Shown piece by piece: positions 1 to 11,810 of a DNA stretch of 64,000 nt. A program made the position numbers and the translations under genes. This stretch comes from Mantis religiosa. Lineage: Eukaryota > Arthropoda > Insecta > Mantodea > Mantidae. Where the stretch lies: the NCBI GenBank assembly GCA_030765055.1, contig CM060955.1, positions 153,716,006 through 153,780,005 on the forward strand. Direction: 5' to 3'. Under the pieces are notes generated by a model that had not been told where the DNA came from, did not search any database, and saw nothing but the letters and a program-made list of their open reading frames with translations. Position 1 is the stretch's first letter. Every line of letters begins with the position of its first letter.

Positions 1-564
1 TTGTGTAAATTTAATTTCGAAGCAGAAAATTTTCTTCAAGCAGAAAATTAAAAATCTGCTTGGACGAATAAGTGAAAAAGACAATTAGGACGATGCAATG
101 TTTCAGCAGCAATCCCAGAACAGATGTGCAGTAAAATTAGTTCGCAAATGAAATGGGTGAGCATGTAACGATGTAAAAGTTGAAACTAGATCCGAGAGTT
201 GTAAAAATAAAGCTGGGAAACATGCTGGCAATTTACAAGTTCAGAGAGAACACTACACTGTGAAAATGAATCAGAGGGAAATTTCTGGAAATGTACAATT
301 TAAACCCGGACCGAAAACAATAGAGAGCTATTGCTAAAATGAATAGGCAGAATTAAAACCTTAGCCTACACACGGCTAGTGTGTAAGAAATGATTATTTC
401 CATCAATTTACCTAAAAGCACAGCGGTTTGACTATGAAGCCTGGCACTTAAGTATGAGGTGCGTCCGTAAAATAAGGTCTCGAAGGCGCTGGAGTCGTGA
501 GAAACGCCATTACGCGAGATCCGGCAACACTGGCGTGTAGCTTGGTTTCACTCCGTTGCAACAA
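1..564. other. Unassigned AT-rich sequence before the repeat array
   Basis: No open frame with a recognisable protein is present and I found no match to the macro-repeat blocks before about 565. The start holds short A/T-rich direct repeats built on 'gcagaaaatt'. A more GC-rich stretch at about 455-545 differs in composition from both sides and may be a small transposon remnant. I see nothing else that I can support. Confidence 0.4.
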
Positions 565-1089
565 TTTAGTGTTTAATTTGGTTCCTATTTCAGATATTCA
601 GCTTATTGTTCAAATTCTGTAATGTCTGGTATTCTCCACAATCTTCGCAGTTTAACAAACTGAATGGATCAAATGCAAGAATATCGTCGACATGTCAGTG
701 TTTAAGTTTTTCTTTATATAACACATTCTGCATACTGAATGTCAGAATCCAGTTACAGCATGCTTCTACCCTGAAAATTTAATTTTAGTAGTTAATATAT
801 TCATAGAAGAAACTCAGTTAACAGTCCGGTTGTCGTAAATAGCGATGAAGCAAATATTATTTATATGCTTCTAAGTTTTGTTTTATATTTAGGTTAAATC
901 GGAACTTTTAATGAACTTTTGCTCTTCTGAGGTAAGAAATAAATGCAGTGATCGGAGAACTAACTAAATTATTAAAGTTGTTAGTCACCTATTTGTGCCT
1001 TGATGTAAGATAATGTTAGTTACGTAGTGACGTCATAGCAATAACTTCTCATACCAAGTATCCTAATGGAAATTATGGAGTGCAACTTC
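565..1089 (+). repeat. Macro-repeat block X, partial cycle 0
   Basis: This stretch matches about 12810-13265 and 48900-49400: the 'ggatattgagttta' region, the 'cgcagtttaacaaactga' region, the 'cagtccggttgtcgtaaat' region and 'tgacgtcatagcaataac' recur in the same order. Just after the 'ggaaattatg' segment it jumps directly to the start of a Z-type core, so this cycle is rearranged compared with cycles 1 and 3. No gene is present. Confidence 0.75.
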
Positions 1090-1320
1090 CTCTCTACCTA
1101 CCATGTATATAAAACTTAACATTAAAAGGAAAGCACCACGAAGAAAACCGGTAAAAACCTGCAGTTGAAATGCCCCACCTAATTCCTGAATAGCTGTGAC
1201 TACAGCGACACACAGCGGAAGACTCGTGCAACGCAAAGTACACGAAGGAAGTAACAGATGTCAGGCGAGTTGTAATTGCTATGTGTATACCGATATGTCT
1301 TAGCTATTAAGAATATTTTA
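1090..1320 (+). repeat. Core repeat copy 1
   Basis: First of 17 copies of a core of up to about 230 bp. It runs from 'tctctaccta' through 'aaccggt', the dyad GCTGTGACTACAGC (1193-1206) and 'cgacacacag' to 'tagctattaagaat'. The dyad has 5-bp arms around four bases. The long minus-strand open frame over this region is not conserved in the other copies. Confidence 0.8.
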
Positions 1321-2040
1321 TAACACTTTAGAACATCAACTTTCCTTTCCAAGTTTAAATGATATCCTAAATTTGAGCAATGGTAAATTGTAGGTATATT
1401 GTCCACACAAACCAGTATAGACCGAAAGGAATTTTCGAATTTTGGAACAAAAGTTTCATAAACCTGTATAAGTAGCAGAAATTCAACCAATGATTGTTAA
1501 TTGTATCTCGAATTCATTCATTGAATTTTGAGTAACTGTAGCAAGCTATAAATGTGGCGTGTATTGCTTAATAACCTTGTCCATCCCAAATAAGATGCTC
1601 AAGTGGGTACAAAAGAGCTGTGTGTTTGACAATAGGCATTTGTGCCATCACAAACATTCTGCTTCAGCCTTTATTGTCCACATTCCTACGTAGTAGTTTT
1701 AGAAAGTTCCTGTTGATTATCTTCTTTGTAACATCGAATTAATTCAACTTAATTAATTAAAATAATTAATTAATTTAACTCTGAGTTATATCAGAACTGT
1801 GGCGGCAATATCTGTCTTATAAGATTGTACTGTACTTAGGTATTTACATCCCTGTTTACTAATTTGATTGCACTTATGAATAAGTGCAAAAACGCGGGGC
1901 CAAAAAGAATTCCAAATTAAAGGTACTTCAATAAAACCTAGTCTTTATTTAAATAAGCTTTAGATATATAGGCTACAACTTAAGGCATTTTGAACATTAA
2001 GAGCTTCTATAAACAACTAAAGAAGAAGAGAGGTACACTT
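1321..2040 (+). repeat. Macro-repeat block Z, partial cycle 0
   Basis: Matches 9900-10600 and 45080-45790: 'cgactttcctttctaagtt', 'gatgctcaa', 'gacattcgtacc', 'ctgtggcggcaata' and the 'cctagtctttatttaaata' module. The copy ends at 'gagttgtagtgaaat' and switches to block X2 rather than continuing into the rest of Z. It also holds a short AT-only stretch of taatta repeats at about 1736-1776. No gene. Confidence 0.7.
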
Positions 2041-2705
2041 TGAGTTGTAGTGAAATGCAGTGATCGGAGAACTAACTAAATTATTAAAGTTGTTAGTCAC
2101 CCATTTGTGCCTTGATGTAAGATGATGTTAGTTACGTAATGACGTCATAGCAATAACATCTCACACCAAGTATCCTAATGGAAATTATGAATAAGATATT
2201 ATATAATCACAAGAACCCTACATTGTTTTACACTAACAATGGTAATGTAAATAAAGTCTACACAAACAAGTACGGGAGAATGTTATATTAGAACAAATGT
2301 AATATAAAATCTATTATACCCTTCGGTAGACAAAATATAAGTACAGTCGTCAACCAAAACAAGAGCAGCTGCTAATATAATCCTAACTTAAAGATCTTCA
2401 TTGAGTCTTATTTTGTATCAAATATAACTTGGATATTATCTCAAACTCTTACTACAAATATCAATGTTTTGCCTAACTAAGATATCTCCATACATTCAGC
2501 ACTAATTATCACCACTCGAACAGCTATCTCATATATTATGAATAACCAAATATATGAGTCAATGAATTATTTATTGTGTATACTCCAAAATTTTACAACT
2601 TTAGGCTACATTTATTTGTCTTTACATAGTTGCTACCTTGCCTTACATGACACCCTCGTCTTCTACTCTGCCAGGTAGCTCTTAACCTCCATCCCTCCTT
2701 GTTAC
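2041..2705 (+). repeat. Macro-repeat block X2, cycle 0
   Basis: Nearly collinear with 13170-13840 and 49270-49925, including 'gcagtgatcggagaactaac', 'tgacgtcatagcaataac', 'acaaacaagtacgggagaat' and 'ttatacccttcggtaga'. No coding frame is shared between the copies. It leads into the minus-strand LINE fragment. Confidence 0.8.
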
Positions 2706-3240
2706 TTAATTAGCACCTTTCCTCCCCAACCTTCCTTTCCTATATTCTTGCCCACTTTTTACATTCTCTAAGAACTCGCAAATACTTCTTATCTTCTTCT
2801 CCTCCATTTCTGGTAACACTTGTATAACTACTAACCTCTTCTCTATTCTCTCCCATTTTTTCTCCAGAAACTTGTTTCTCCATATTGCAAGCTCCTCGCA
2901 TTCTGTTACATAGTGTTCTATACTCTCCTTTCCCCCACACAGTTCACAAATTCCTTTTTCCAACCTCTTATCCCTCTTAGGATTATTGTTCCTGTTCTAA
3001 TCCAAGCTAGCCCTTCTCTCTTGCCTATTGTAGTAATCTACGTATGCTTCTCGTTCCCAATTTCTTTTTATTTGTTTGTAAAATTGTAATTATTTCATAT
3101 TTTCTAAACTTCCGCATTTTTCCTGCGATTATATATGTTCTATTAGGCGTTTTAACAATTTACACACGTCGCTTGTATTCCTTTCCTCTAATCTCCATGT
3201 ATCTCCCATTTCTACTTTTTCCATAATTCCTCCTATGGCT
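2706..3240 (-). pseudogene. 3'-terminal fragment of a LINE ORF2 with a C-terminal zinc knuckle
   Basis: The minus-strand frame at 2706-2963 encodes a peptide with the spacing CELCGG...H...C followed by a charged tail (IWRNKF, KKWERIE). This resembles the C-terminal cysteine-histidine motif found after the reverse transcriptase in several LINE clades. Upstream, to about 3240, the same kind of protein continues in fragments (REAYVDYYNRQERRASL, then a WIRTGT-like segment) broken by stops and frame changes. No endonuclease or RT core is present, so it is a 3' fragment. Paralogous copies lie at 13845-14690 and 49925-50085, so the insertion predates duplication of the macro-unit. The clade cannot be fixed from this tail. 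Confidence 0.65.
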
Positions 3241-3439
3241 GCCCCCCAACCTTTTGTGTTTTCTTATCTTCACTGCAATAAAAAGATATAAAAAATTATT
3301 TTCTTTTTTATGATTATAGTGTTCTAAACAAAAAGGAGCAGCTATAAATTAAATATTAGTATGATATAAATGTAAATAAAAATAAGATTAACTATTAAAT
3401 TAACTACTAATTAACTGCTGAAAAGATTAACTATCAAAG

Positions 3440-3610
3440 TAATCTATGAAAACTGTAAAATGAAGGAAAAGGGAAAAACCTTATCCAGGTAACTTATCAT
3501 GACCCAGATTCGAAGACGGGACCTCTGTACTATCTTCGCCGGCAAGTCCTTTATCTCAGCTATCTTTATTTGCCGGCTCTTTGTGTACACTAGCCGCGAT
3601 ATCGTAGATA
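3440..3610 (-). mobile_element. tRNA-derived SINE2, copy in block X2, cycle 0
   Basis: On the minus strand there is a tRNA-like head with an A-box-like 'tagctgagataaagg' and a B-box-like 'cttcgaatctgg' after 'gaggtcccg', followed by a body containing 'aagttacctggataagg'. The same element is at 14900-15060 (same block) and, in a different setting, at 47625-47745. The stretches 3241-3440 and 3611-3890 around it are AT-rich X2 sequence without a gene. Confidence 0.65.
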
Positions 3611-3890
3611 ACGGGTTCGCGACAGTACATAGAGCAGCTCAAGTCCGTTCTTGTTCAAGATGTACTAAATGATAGACCAGATTCACTTAATAAGCAACAA
3701 ATCTATGCTTTAGTTTCAAAGGATTATTCGGCAGGATGTCCCTGTGTGTTATCCTTGAAGATGCTGAACATTGGTATTCACCCGACTTTTCATTTTTGGG
3801 TTGCAGATAACGTTTTTTAAGAATCAGTGAACGCAAAACATATAATTCCAGTAAAACTTTGATATTTAAATTTTGGTTAGACTTCATTTT

Positions 3891-4120
3891 CTCCTCTACC
3901 TACTATGTATGTAATACTTAACACTAAAAGAAAAGGCCACGAAGAATCCTGTACAAACCTGCAGTTCAAATGCCCCGCGTGTTTCTCAGTAGCTGTGACT
4001 ACAGCGACACACAATGGAAGTATCATGTAACGTGAAGTACACGTAGAATGTTATAGATGTCACGCAAGTTGGAATTGATATCTATATATTAATATGTATT
4101 AGCAGTTAAGAAGCTTTAAC
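3891..4120 (+). repeat. Core repeat copy 2
   Basis: Core with dyad GCTGTGACTACAGC at 3992-4005. It starts block V and pairs most closely with the copy at 15341. Confidence 0.8.
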
Positions 4121-6389
4121 ATAACATTATAACAGTTATGCTTCATTTTCAATTAAAATGCTTCTTAAATCTGGGAAACAGTAAATTACAGCCACATTTT
4201 ATCTAGAAATCAATATACACTGACAACAATTATTGTTACTCGAAACAAAAGTCCGCTAACCTGTACAAGTTTCAGGAATTCAACCTTTCTTATTTATTTT
4301 TCATTGATACCGAAGGTGATATTTGTGTAATTCTGATATAAAAACAGTTGGCGGGTAACTTTGTTGTTTCCTAGCGGACGGTAGTGTATTGTTTTGCTGG
4401 AACGACATTTCAGTCGAAGAATTTAACTATCTGAGACAGAAGAGTGTGTAATACGATTGTGTTTCTTCAGTCTAAATAAGAAATCGAGCTTCCTTTCCGG
4501 AAAGGAGATGTGTACTTGCTCCATTTCTGGCATTTTGTTAATTTTAGGTTCTTTTAAGATAGACTTATAACCCATGTGCTTTGAAATTGCTCCGAAAAAT
4601 TGTACAGCAAGAAACTATAGACTTTCTTACATCCATAACCCTCCCTGTTGTTATGATGGCTACATAGTCAATGCTGCCAACGGGCAAAAATAAACACCGC
4701 TACAATAGAGAGTGAAGCGGGTTAATATAAGGCAGTGGTTCAATAATTGTATATCTTTTTCACTTACGCCCTTCAACATTACGTCATATCGGACGATGAA
4801 TGAAATGATGCTCAAATGAACCCAGAAATATGGAGAACGGTACAACTAATTCTGTGTGGACGCTATGGGTAAAAAGCAATTCATAGGTGGAAAGTGTGTG
4901 TGAGATACTCAAAGATATGAATATACAAGTTTAAGAATGTGCTATTGTGTTCTCTTGATGACATTATGTACCGAAATTGAATGTCCCACCGTTTTTCCCT
5001 TCCCATTCTTCCGCTCTGACAGTCTTATTCATCCTCCAATTGCAGGTGATTAGCATTAGTTACCACTCGGAATAAAAATGAAAACGAAGGTATACAGAAA
5101 CCTCTTCATTGAACAACTTACCATTTGACAATTTAGATTGTCCAGGCTTCAATGCAGAGCAAAAGTTTTTATATGGCATTTGTTAAATAATTTCAAAATA
5201 TTGATCCAATTCTCTGACGCTTACGTTACATGTTGGGGGACTATTGTGTGTTTAAATGAGATGATGTTTGTCCTTGAACGATACTGGTCGAGCCACCAAT
5301 AGGAGTCCTAATTGCATTCCCCGTTAGTGGTCAGCTGAATCCATCTCTAAAATGTGATCCATGAGGAGGATATAGAGTAAGGTGTCTAACATAACCGTAG
5401 AACTCACGTATTTTAGATCAAATAGATTTCTAATACAAGTAAATGAAGTACCAATATATTGTCACAATGCATCGTGACGTAAGCGCTGTGATGAACATCA
5501 TTATTGTTTGGCATGTGTGCGTGTACGTGTATTTGTAATTACTCAGAACTAAAATGTAAACCTTTGACATGACAAGATAAAAGTATTGTTTTGAATAAGC
5601 CAAGGTGTTGTTAAATTCGAGAGAGCTAGGGTAGACAGTACACTTCCTCTTGGCTTGAAGAATGCTGCACCGGTAAAACGGGTGTCCCCACATTGTATAC
5701 TTGTTTACAAATAGTTCGTAATGTCCATTTACTCTAGAGAGTGCAAACCAATATTATTCAGTTGTCCTTCCGTTGGGAAAAGTGTATCAGCTGGATTAAC
5801 TTGCAGTTGAAACGAGTCACGAGGTAATCCGCCCCTACACTGGCAATAAAGTCCAATTGAGTGAATGTGGGCACATATTATGTTGGAAACAGAAATAATA
5901 CGTATAAACTGACTGATGCTGAACGAAGGAAACGACAAGGTAACACAAGACTGGCTAAACTGCGTGACACATGCAGATAAGGTACAAAAAGACGAATTTT
6001 GGAACGAAACAGCACGTGACGAGATTTTGGAGCCTGTCTTCATAAATGTTCAATACACGGATGAGAAGACAGTGACATTAACAAATTGTCTCTTGACGTA
6101 AGTGACATTCGCATATATATATATATATATATATGGATGCGCCACTGGCAGTTCTTTTGCCTAGCAAAATAGGTAATTCATAAAACAAGTGCATAAAATA
6201 CAATTGTGATTTCTACAACTGCATTATTACTAAAGTTCGTAAAACACATTTTGGGTTCCATTACGGCTGACGCCAAGTGGACTAGGGCAGTGTGCGACAG
6301 AGGGGGACATATGAAAATAGGGTAACGAAGTGGCAGCACTGAGCAGGTTAACGCATCTGATTCGCTAGAGTCCACAACTCTACCCAATT
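4121..6389 (+). repeat. Macro-repeat block V, first part, cycle 0
   Basis: Collinear with 15571-17860; the part from about 5230 is also collinear with 50089-51320. Landmarks are 'cttcctttccggaaa', 'ttatgatggctac', 'gacgatgaatgaaatgatg', 'tgttgggggactattg', 'gatccatgaggaggatatag', 'catcgtgacgtaagcgctg' and 'gatgcgccactggcagttc'. Minus-strand frames at 5430-5693 and 5729-6043 have partial counterparts in the other V copies but no protein family I recognise, so I do not call them genes. Confidence 0.7.
6113..6135. repeat. (AT)n microsatellite, expanded in this copy
   Basis: An AT dinucleotide run sits before 'ggatgcgccactggc'. At the paralogous sites 17578-17588 and about 51045-51053 only a few AT units are present, so the expansion is private to this copy. 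Confidence 0.9.
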
Positions 6390-7085
6390 GAAACACTTAA
6401 TAGTGAGTAGCATACCTCGAAATACAAAAGTGCTGCATCTTTCTGGAAAACGTACCACTCCACACATTCTCTACAAAGATCATTTTCAAAAAATGTTGAT
6501 TTTATAAAAAGTTGTAAAGGTTTTCATTAGAATGCCGTTGTGTGAGATATTTTATGACAAATGTACAGCTCGACAGTCGTCTCAGAAATGCTCTTTATTC
6601 TGTATGACATTGTATAATTAGTAAACAGTAGGAGAAAATAGAAAATGTAGATTTTGTTAAAACAAAAATTTATATCAAATACTTTTATCGTGGAGCGAAG
6701 CATTTCTTATACATTTCTAATTATTTGTCTGAATTATCAATACTTTTATCAAATTAGAAGTTCTCATCGATTGTTTTATCTATAGGTCATGCAAAGAAAG
6801 CAAAATGTCTCAAATGCGACAGTTTTAAAATTCCTTGCTGTACCTTAAAGTATAACTCTTTTTCTTCTTCTTTATTTATTTATGGACGCTATTTATCAAG
6901 ACACCTTAATTTAACGTCTGATGTCTGTAAATTTCATTGGTGTTTATCAAGCACCTGTTACTTGAGATTATTTCACTGTGCATAACACTTGCATTCTGTA
7001 ATGTTTGTATAATTATTCTAAAAATTAGTTTAGTATTCTTTCTTATAATATTAGTATTTTAATAGATACATGTAAACCTTCTGTG
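6390..7085 (-). repeat. Inverted copy of part of block Z inside block V, cycle 0
   Basis: Read on the minus strand, this segment follows the order of plus-strand Z sequence near 10420-11065: 'aaataaagaagaagaaaaag', 'acctatagataaaac', 'ttttgttttaacaaa', 'tttactaattatac' and 'tttgtcataaaatatctcaca' all appear in the same sequence. Equivalent inverted segments are at 17865-18510 and 51320-51990. Confidence 0.7.
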
Positions 7086-7439
7086 TGTAATAACTACTAA
7101 CAGTATTAACTATTCGGTTTCTTTTTTATTACTAGAAGGATCAATTGACACACCCCCCTTTGTATGGCAATAATGGAGTTAATGGGATCTTAAAATTATC
7201 TTATACATCTTTCTCCCTCTTCTTACGTCCTTCTAGATACACACATCTCTTGAAGATCCATCAATTTATTCTCATTAAGGTAAGTACTATGTTAAACCTG
7301 GAATGGTGAAAGATTTATTTTTGTTTTATTTACGTCCTGCAAGATAAAGTCATATCCCAGGATGAATGACACGAGTGAAATGAAGCTCACATAAACCGAG
7401 ACAATGTCAATGTAATGTCTAGAAACAAATAAAGAAGAA
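7086..7439 (+). repeat. Block V tail, related to the Y tail
   Basis: Shares 'gatacatgtaa', 'ctagatacacacatctcttg', 'gatccatcaatttatt' and 'ttatttacgtcctgcaa' with 18511-18915 and 52000-52370, and more distantly with the Y tails at 9050-9390, 29360-29740, 44210-44580 and 63440-63800. No gene. Confidence 0.7.
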
Positions 7440-7620
7440 AGAGAGGTAGACATTGGGAATTGCAAATGTCCCGCGTGTTTCCTGGGTAGCACAGACTGCA
7501 GCAGCACACAGTGGAATTCGCATGCAACGCGAAGTACACGTAGGATTTGACAGATGTCGCGCAAGTTGTAATTGCTGTGTATATATCAATATCTCTTAAA
7601 TATTAAGAATATTTTAAAAA
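7440..7620 (+). repeat. Core repeat copy 3 (variant)
   Basis: Variant core starting at 'agagaggtagac' and lacking the 'aaccggt' part. The dyad position (7489-7502) reads GCACAGACTGCAGC, a weak form of the symmetry. Closest to copies 7 and 15. Confidence 0.7.
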
Positions 7621-7959
7621 ACATTAGAATGGTGATGTTTTATTTTGGTTGAAACCATCTACTAAATGTGAATGTTAGTAATTTGTAGTTCTATTACATA
7701 TAAAAGTCAAATTAGACTGACAAGAGGTATTGTATTTTTGAACCAAAGTCTCCTAAGACTTATATAAGATCCATAATTCCAGAAATTTGTATATTATTTA
7801 TTCGAATTCCATTAAAATATTTTTGACATGGTGTGGGTACATTACATTTGGTACTAACAACTTTCGTAACATTAGACATCCTGCTTTTCATTTGAAATTA
7901 AATGCACTGTACAGCTACTGCTATAACAAAGTTCTAAAATTGTGTGCTGTGCACACAAA
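7621..7959 (+). repeat. Core-distal segment of block V, cycle 0
   Basis: Matches 19086-19430 and 52546-52730/54500-54660 up to 'gttctaaaattgtgtgctgtg'. There it leaves that path and switches to the start of block Y, so this cycle lacks the hAT-like block. The short plus-strand frame at 7787-7978 has no recognisable family. Confidence 0.6.
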
Positions 7960-9687
7960 AATACTTAAACAAAAATAAATGTACACCAACAAGAAGCGTT
8001 GTATTTAGATGAAAAGTTTCCTGAATTCTGTATAAGTTTCAGAAATTAAATCCTGAAATTCCATATTGCACTCCCATACTGCTAAAACAAATGTGGCATG
8101 CTGTAACGTTTCTAACATTTAATTAAATCACTGCTGTAGGGGCAATACTTGTACTATAAGACGGTGTTCTGTTCCAGTATTCTCAGCCGTGTTTAGGAAT
8201 ATTGAAGAAGTGCTGAAAACTCCATAGAATTTTCAAGTTTGGATGTCGTAAAGGAATCCCAAATAACAGATCCTTAAAGAAGACCTAGTCTTCATTTAAA
8301 TAAACATTAATGACAGCAGACGCTTACACAAGATGCTTACATTCAACAACGTATATAAAGAACTAAAGAAGTTACAGAGCTAGACATTGAGCTATAGTCA
8401 AATACTTCAATGCTGGTCGCTATCTGTAACCTGGAAATTTTGCTTAATTTGTGTGGTCTATACATAGAATATAATGATGAACTTTAATTTAATATAGATA
8501 ATGATAAATTCAAACAAATAACAAGGAATATCCACGAAATGATTCACACCCCGAAAATGCAAATGTATTTGACAAACTGTTTATTATAACAAGATTTACA
8601 TTTTCTCTTATCTGTTACACTTTATTAGTTATAAAAATGACAAAGAGAATAAAGAGCAATTCAGTGGTCTACAGGGTAACATATGAGTCAGATGGGCAAC
8701 TTAATATCCGATCGGCATGTTGGCCATAGTAGCTCAGTTGTTTAGAAGGACCTCAGGGAGAGCGGGAGATCCATGGTTCAAATCCCCGCTATGGCATTGA
8801 ATATTTCAGTCTGGCTCTACACTTTCAAGACTGCAGCTTTGTTGCATACAAGAAAAACAATATACGTCGACAAGAAATGTGTTTTTTGGAACCAACGCTC
8901 CAAGCAAACATATATAACATCCAAGAATTCGACGTTTGATATATGTCCATTCAAATCTGATTCTTCAGCTCAAATTATTTGTGAATACCTATAGCTACCG
9001 CCTCGTTTCCTTCGTTACTTGAAATATTAATTCAGTATTCCAGTTTATAATAGATACATGTAAGCCTTCTTTGTGTAATAATTACTAACTGTAGTAACTA
9101 TAAGGATCAATTATCACATATCTCTAAAACTAGAATATGGCTCAGCCCTTTATACAGTAGTAAGGGGGTCAATGAGACCTTAAAGTTGTCTTATAGATCT
9201 TCCTCTCTCTTCTTATATATTTCTAGATACACATATATCTTGGAGATCCACCAATTTACTATCATTAGGGTAAGTAGTGATGTAAGTCCAAAATTTTATG
9301 CTTTATTTATTTACGTCCTGCAACAGTAAGTCATATCTGACGATGACACGAGTGAAATAATGCTTAAATAAACCGAGACAATGCGAATTTAAAGTCTTTG
9401 AGAAGAGAAATAAAAAAGGGTCACGGCAAACTTCAAATATCCATTCTCTTGGCAATTCGTTAATTCTTGGTTCAGTCCACTCAGGCTGAGATTCCTTTGA
9501 TTTGAGAGCCACAATATATACCTATATGGATCTGCTATTACACATTCAACATGAACATCTTCTAAGAAGTTTGTAATTAATGTATATTGTCGTATTGCGA
9601 ATTTTTTTAGCTCCAGGTGATACCAAAATATATATATATATATATAAACTGCAACCTTGACATTAATGTTTGTGTGGAATGCAACTC
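7960..9687 (+). repeat. Macro-repeat block Y, start of cycle 1
   Basis: Collinear with 28030-30031, with 43671-44866 and with 62691-64000. Landmarks are 'gcagacgcttacac', 'tgacaaactgtttattataa', 'cagtggtctac', SINE1, 'gatccaccaatttact' and 'tttacgtcctgcaacag'. It includes an AT microsatellite near 9629-9646. Minus-strand frames at 9303-9512 and 9389-9745 have counterparts in other Y copies only because the DNA is duplicated; no protein family is recognisable. Confidence 0.75.
8715..8830 (+). mobile_element. tRNA-derived SINE1, copy in block Y, cycle 1
   Basis: A 73-base tRNA-like unit (8723-8795) begins GCCATAG and ends CTATGGC, so the acceptor arms pair perfectly. 'tagctcag' fits the A box and 'ggttcaaatcc' the B box of a pol III promoter. 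The anticodon region does not fold as a normal tRNA and a non-tRNA body ('tcagtctggctctac') follows, so I call a SINE and not a tRNA gene. Copies sit at the same place in the other Y blocks. Confidence 0.7.
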
Positions 9688-9900
9688 TTGCTCTACCGAC
9701 TATGTACAAAAGGGAACGTACCACAAATAAAACCGGTACAAACATGCAGTTTAAATGCTCCGCGTGTTTCTGAGTAGCTCAAACTACTGCGACACACAGC
9801 GGGAAAATTGTGCAACGCATAGTACATGAAGAACGTTATAGATGACGCATAAGTTGTAATTGCTATATGTATACCGATGTGTCTTAGCTATTAAGAATAT
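9688..9900 (+). repeat. Core repeat copy 4
   Basis: Core copy starting block Z of cycle 1. The dyad site (9777-9790) reads GCTCAAACTACTGC, where the symmetry is largely lost. Confidence 0.75.
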
Positions 9901-11040
9901 TTTACAACACATTAGAACATCGACCTTCCTTTCTAAGTTTAAACCGTATCCTAAGTGTAAACAATGGTAATTTGTAGCGATATTGTACACATGAACTAAT
10001 ATAGACGGAAAGGAAATATTGAATTTTGGAACAAGAGTCTACTAAATCTCTATAAGTAGCAGAAGTTCAACCCCTGAATTTCGTTGTTTATTCCTTTCTT
10101 AATCTGCCTGATTATTTTTAATAACTGTAACACGCTTTAAATGTGGTGTCTATAGTTCATTAAACTTGGTCTTTCCAAATAGGATGCTTAACTGGCTACA
10201 GAAGAGCTGTGTGCGTTATGACGTTGTTTGACAGTAGACATTCGTACCGTAACAAACATCCTGCTTCATCCTTTACTGTCCACATTCCTACGTAGTACTT
10301 TTAGGGAATTCCTGTTGATTGTCATCTTTTTAACTGAATTAAATCAGCACTGTGGCGGCAATATCTGTCTTCTAAGATTATGCTGTGCTTAGGTATTTAC
10401 ATCCCTGTTTGGTAAATTGATTGCACTTTTCGTAAGCGCTAAAACGCGGTTTAGTTGCCATAAAAGACTCCCAAATTAAAGTACTGCAAGAAAACCTAGG
10501 CTTTATTTAAATAAACTTTAGAGACACAGGTTCCAAATTAAGGTACTTTAAACATTAAGAGCGTCTCTAAACAGCTAAAGAAGAAGAAAGAGAGGTAGAC
10601 CTTGAGTTGTAGAGAAATACCCCAAAGCTGGTCGCTATCTGATAATCTGGTAGTCCAGATTTCCTTGCATGGCCTGTAGATAAAACATGACAACCTCTAA
10701 TTTGATATAAGTAATGATAAACTCAGACAAATAAGGAACAATCCCAAATTGGTTCACTCCACGAAACAAAATGTGTTCGAAGTAAATTCTGTGTTTTAAC
10801 AAGATGTACATTTTCTATTATCTCTTACAGTTTACCAGTTATACAAAAGTTTTCCAGAATAAAGAGAACTCAAACACTTGTTCATTTGTCATAAAATATC
10901 TCACATATACAATTTTATAATCAAGGTTGTTGCAGCAACATTTTATAAAATCAAATATTTTTAACAATTTTGTATTTAAAGTTTAGATGGAGTGAATTAT
11001 TTTCTTAGAAGATGCTGAAATTTTGCATTTCGTTGCATGC
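9901..11040 (+). repeat. Macro-repeat block Z, cycle 1
   Basis: Matches 45081-46210 almost throughout, and 32451-32815 plus 34416-35279 in cycle 2. It carries one copy of the 63-bp segment that is amplified in cycle 2 (near 10150), the 'cctaggctttatttaaata' module and a run ending 'tttgtcataaaatatctcac'. The part 10420-11040 is also present inverted in block V. No gene. Confidence 0.75.
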
Positions 11041-11810
11041 TATTCCCAATACCGCTAGCGAAACGTAAAGACATATGAACACTGTATATATGAACATATA
11101 TATAAGACATATGAACGGAGCGCTGTTGTCAAGCGTGGTTAGTGTACCGGCAGAAGTTCTGCACATAGCACGTTTTACACGCCAGCAATGGGTCTACCTA
11201 TTCTTCCCGTAATTAGCAACACATTAAATATTCCCAAAAGGTTATGATCTTACGTGGACACACGTTACAGCAGTAGAACAGCAGGCACGATACCCAATCC
11301 ATTAACTCCCTTTCCGACATCATGGATCTTTCCCGGAGATTGAAATACAGGTACGCTCCCTTTTTCTAAGGAAGAAGCTGTTTCACTACAAATTCGTGAC
11401 ACTGTGTGTGCACTACCCCTTAGGATTAGGATTTCATTACCGAGGGGATACGGTACGTAGGCCACCATGCTGGCCCATAGTTCCTATGTCCACAAGTGGG
11501 GGCACACCTGGGAGGAAGGATGAGGCGAAGGAGACAGTGCGTGGCCGACCAAGCAGCCATGACAGTACAGAGGGAAGAGTCCCTACAGTTTACTGAGAGA
11601 GAGAGAGAGATCCCCTGACAGGCCAGGAAAACGAACTAGCTCCCCTCCTGCGGGACGTCAACGAGCCTAGCAGCCGAGCTCTAATGGTCCCAGGTTTGCG
11701 GTCTGAGCCCCAAAGGTCCCTGGTAGGCTGTCCCAAAATGGTCCCAGCAGAGGAGCGGGTACGGGCAATAGATCTACCGGAGGAGGAAGCAGCTTTTCCT
11801 CAAACCATAT
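11041..11810 (+). repeat. GC-richer composite block upstream of an LTR fragment, cycle 1
   Basis: Recurs at 46211-46955 and, in part, at 35280-35716. It contains 'gacatatgaacggagcgctg', 'ttcgtgacactgtgtgtgc', 'tttcattaccgaggggata', 'caagtgggggcacacctgg', 'agccatgacagtacagag' and 'gatctaccggaggaggaag'. A GA dinucleotide run at about 11595-11611 is private to this copy. In all three copies it abuts an LTR start, so it probably moved or was duplicated together with it. I do not recognise its origin; the short frames on both strands are not conserved. Confidence 0.65.

Noticed and set aside
455..545. Terminal inverted repeat of a mariner-like element ('gtgcgtccgtaaaataagg')
   Set aside because: The phrase resembles some mariner ends, but I found no partner repeat, no TA duplication and no transposase next to it.
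5729..6043. 104-codon minus-strand gene in block V
   Set aside because: Related frames at 17145-17333 and 50760-50975 differ in start, stop and internal frame; no protein family is recognisable.
8723..8795. Functional tRNA gene, suggested by a perfect 7-bp acceptor stem and a B box
   Set aside because: The anticodon arm does not fold normally and a SINE body follows; the paralogous copies have decayed acceptor arms.
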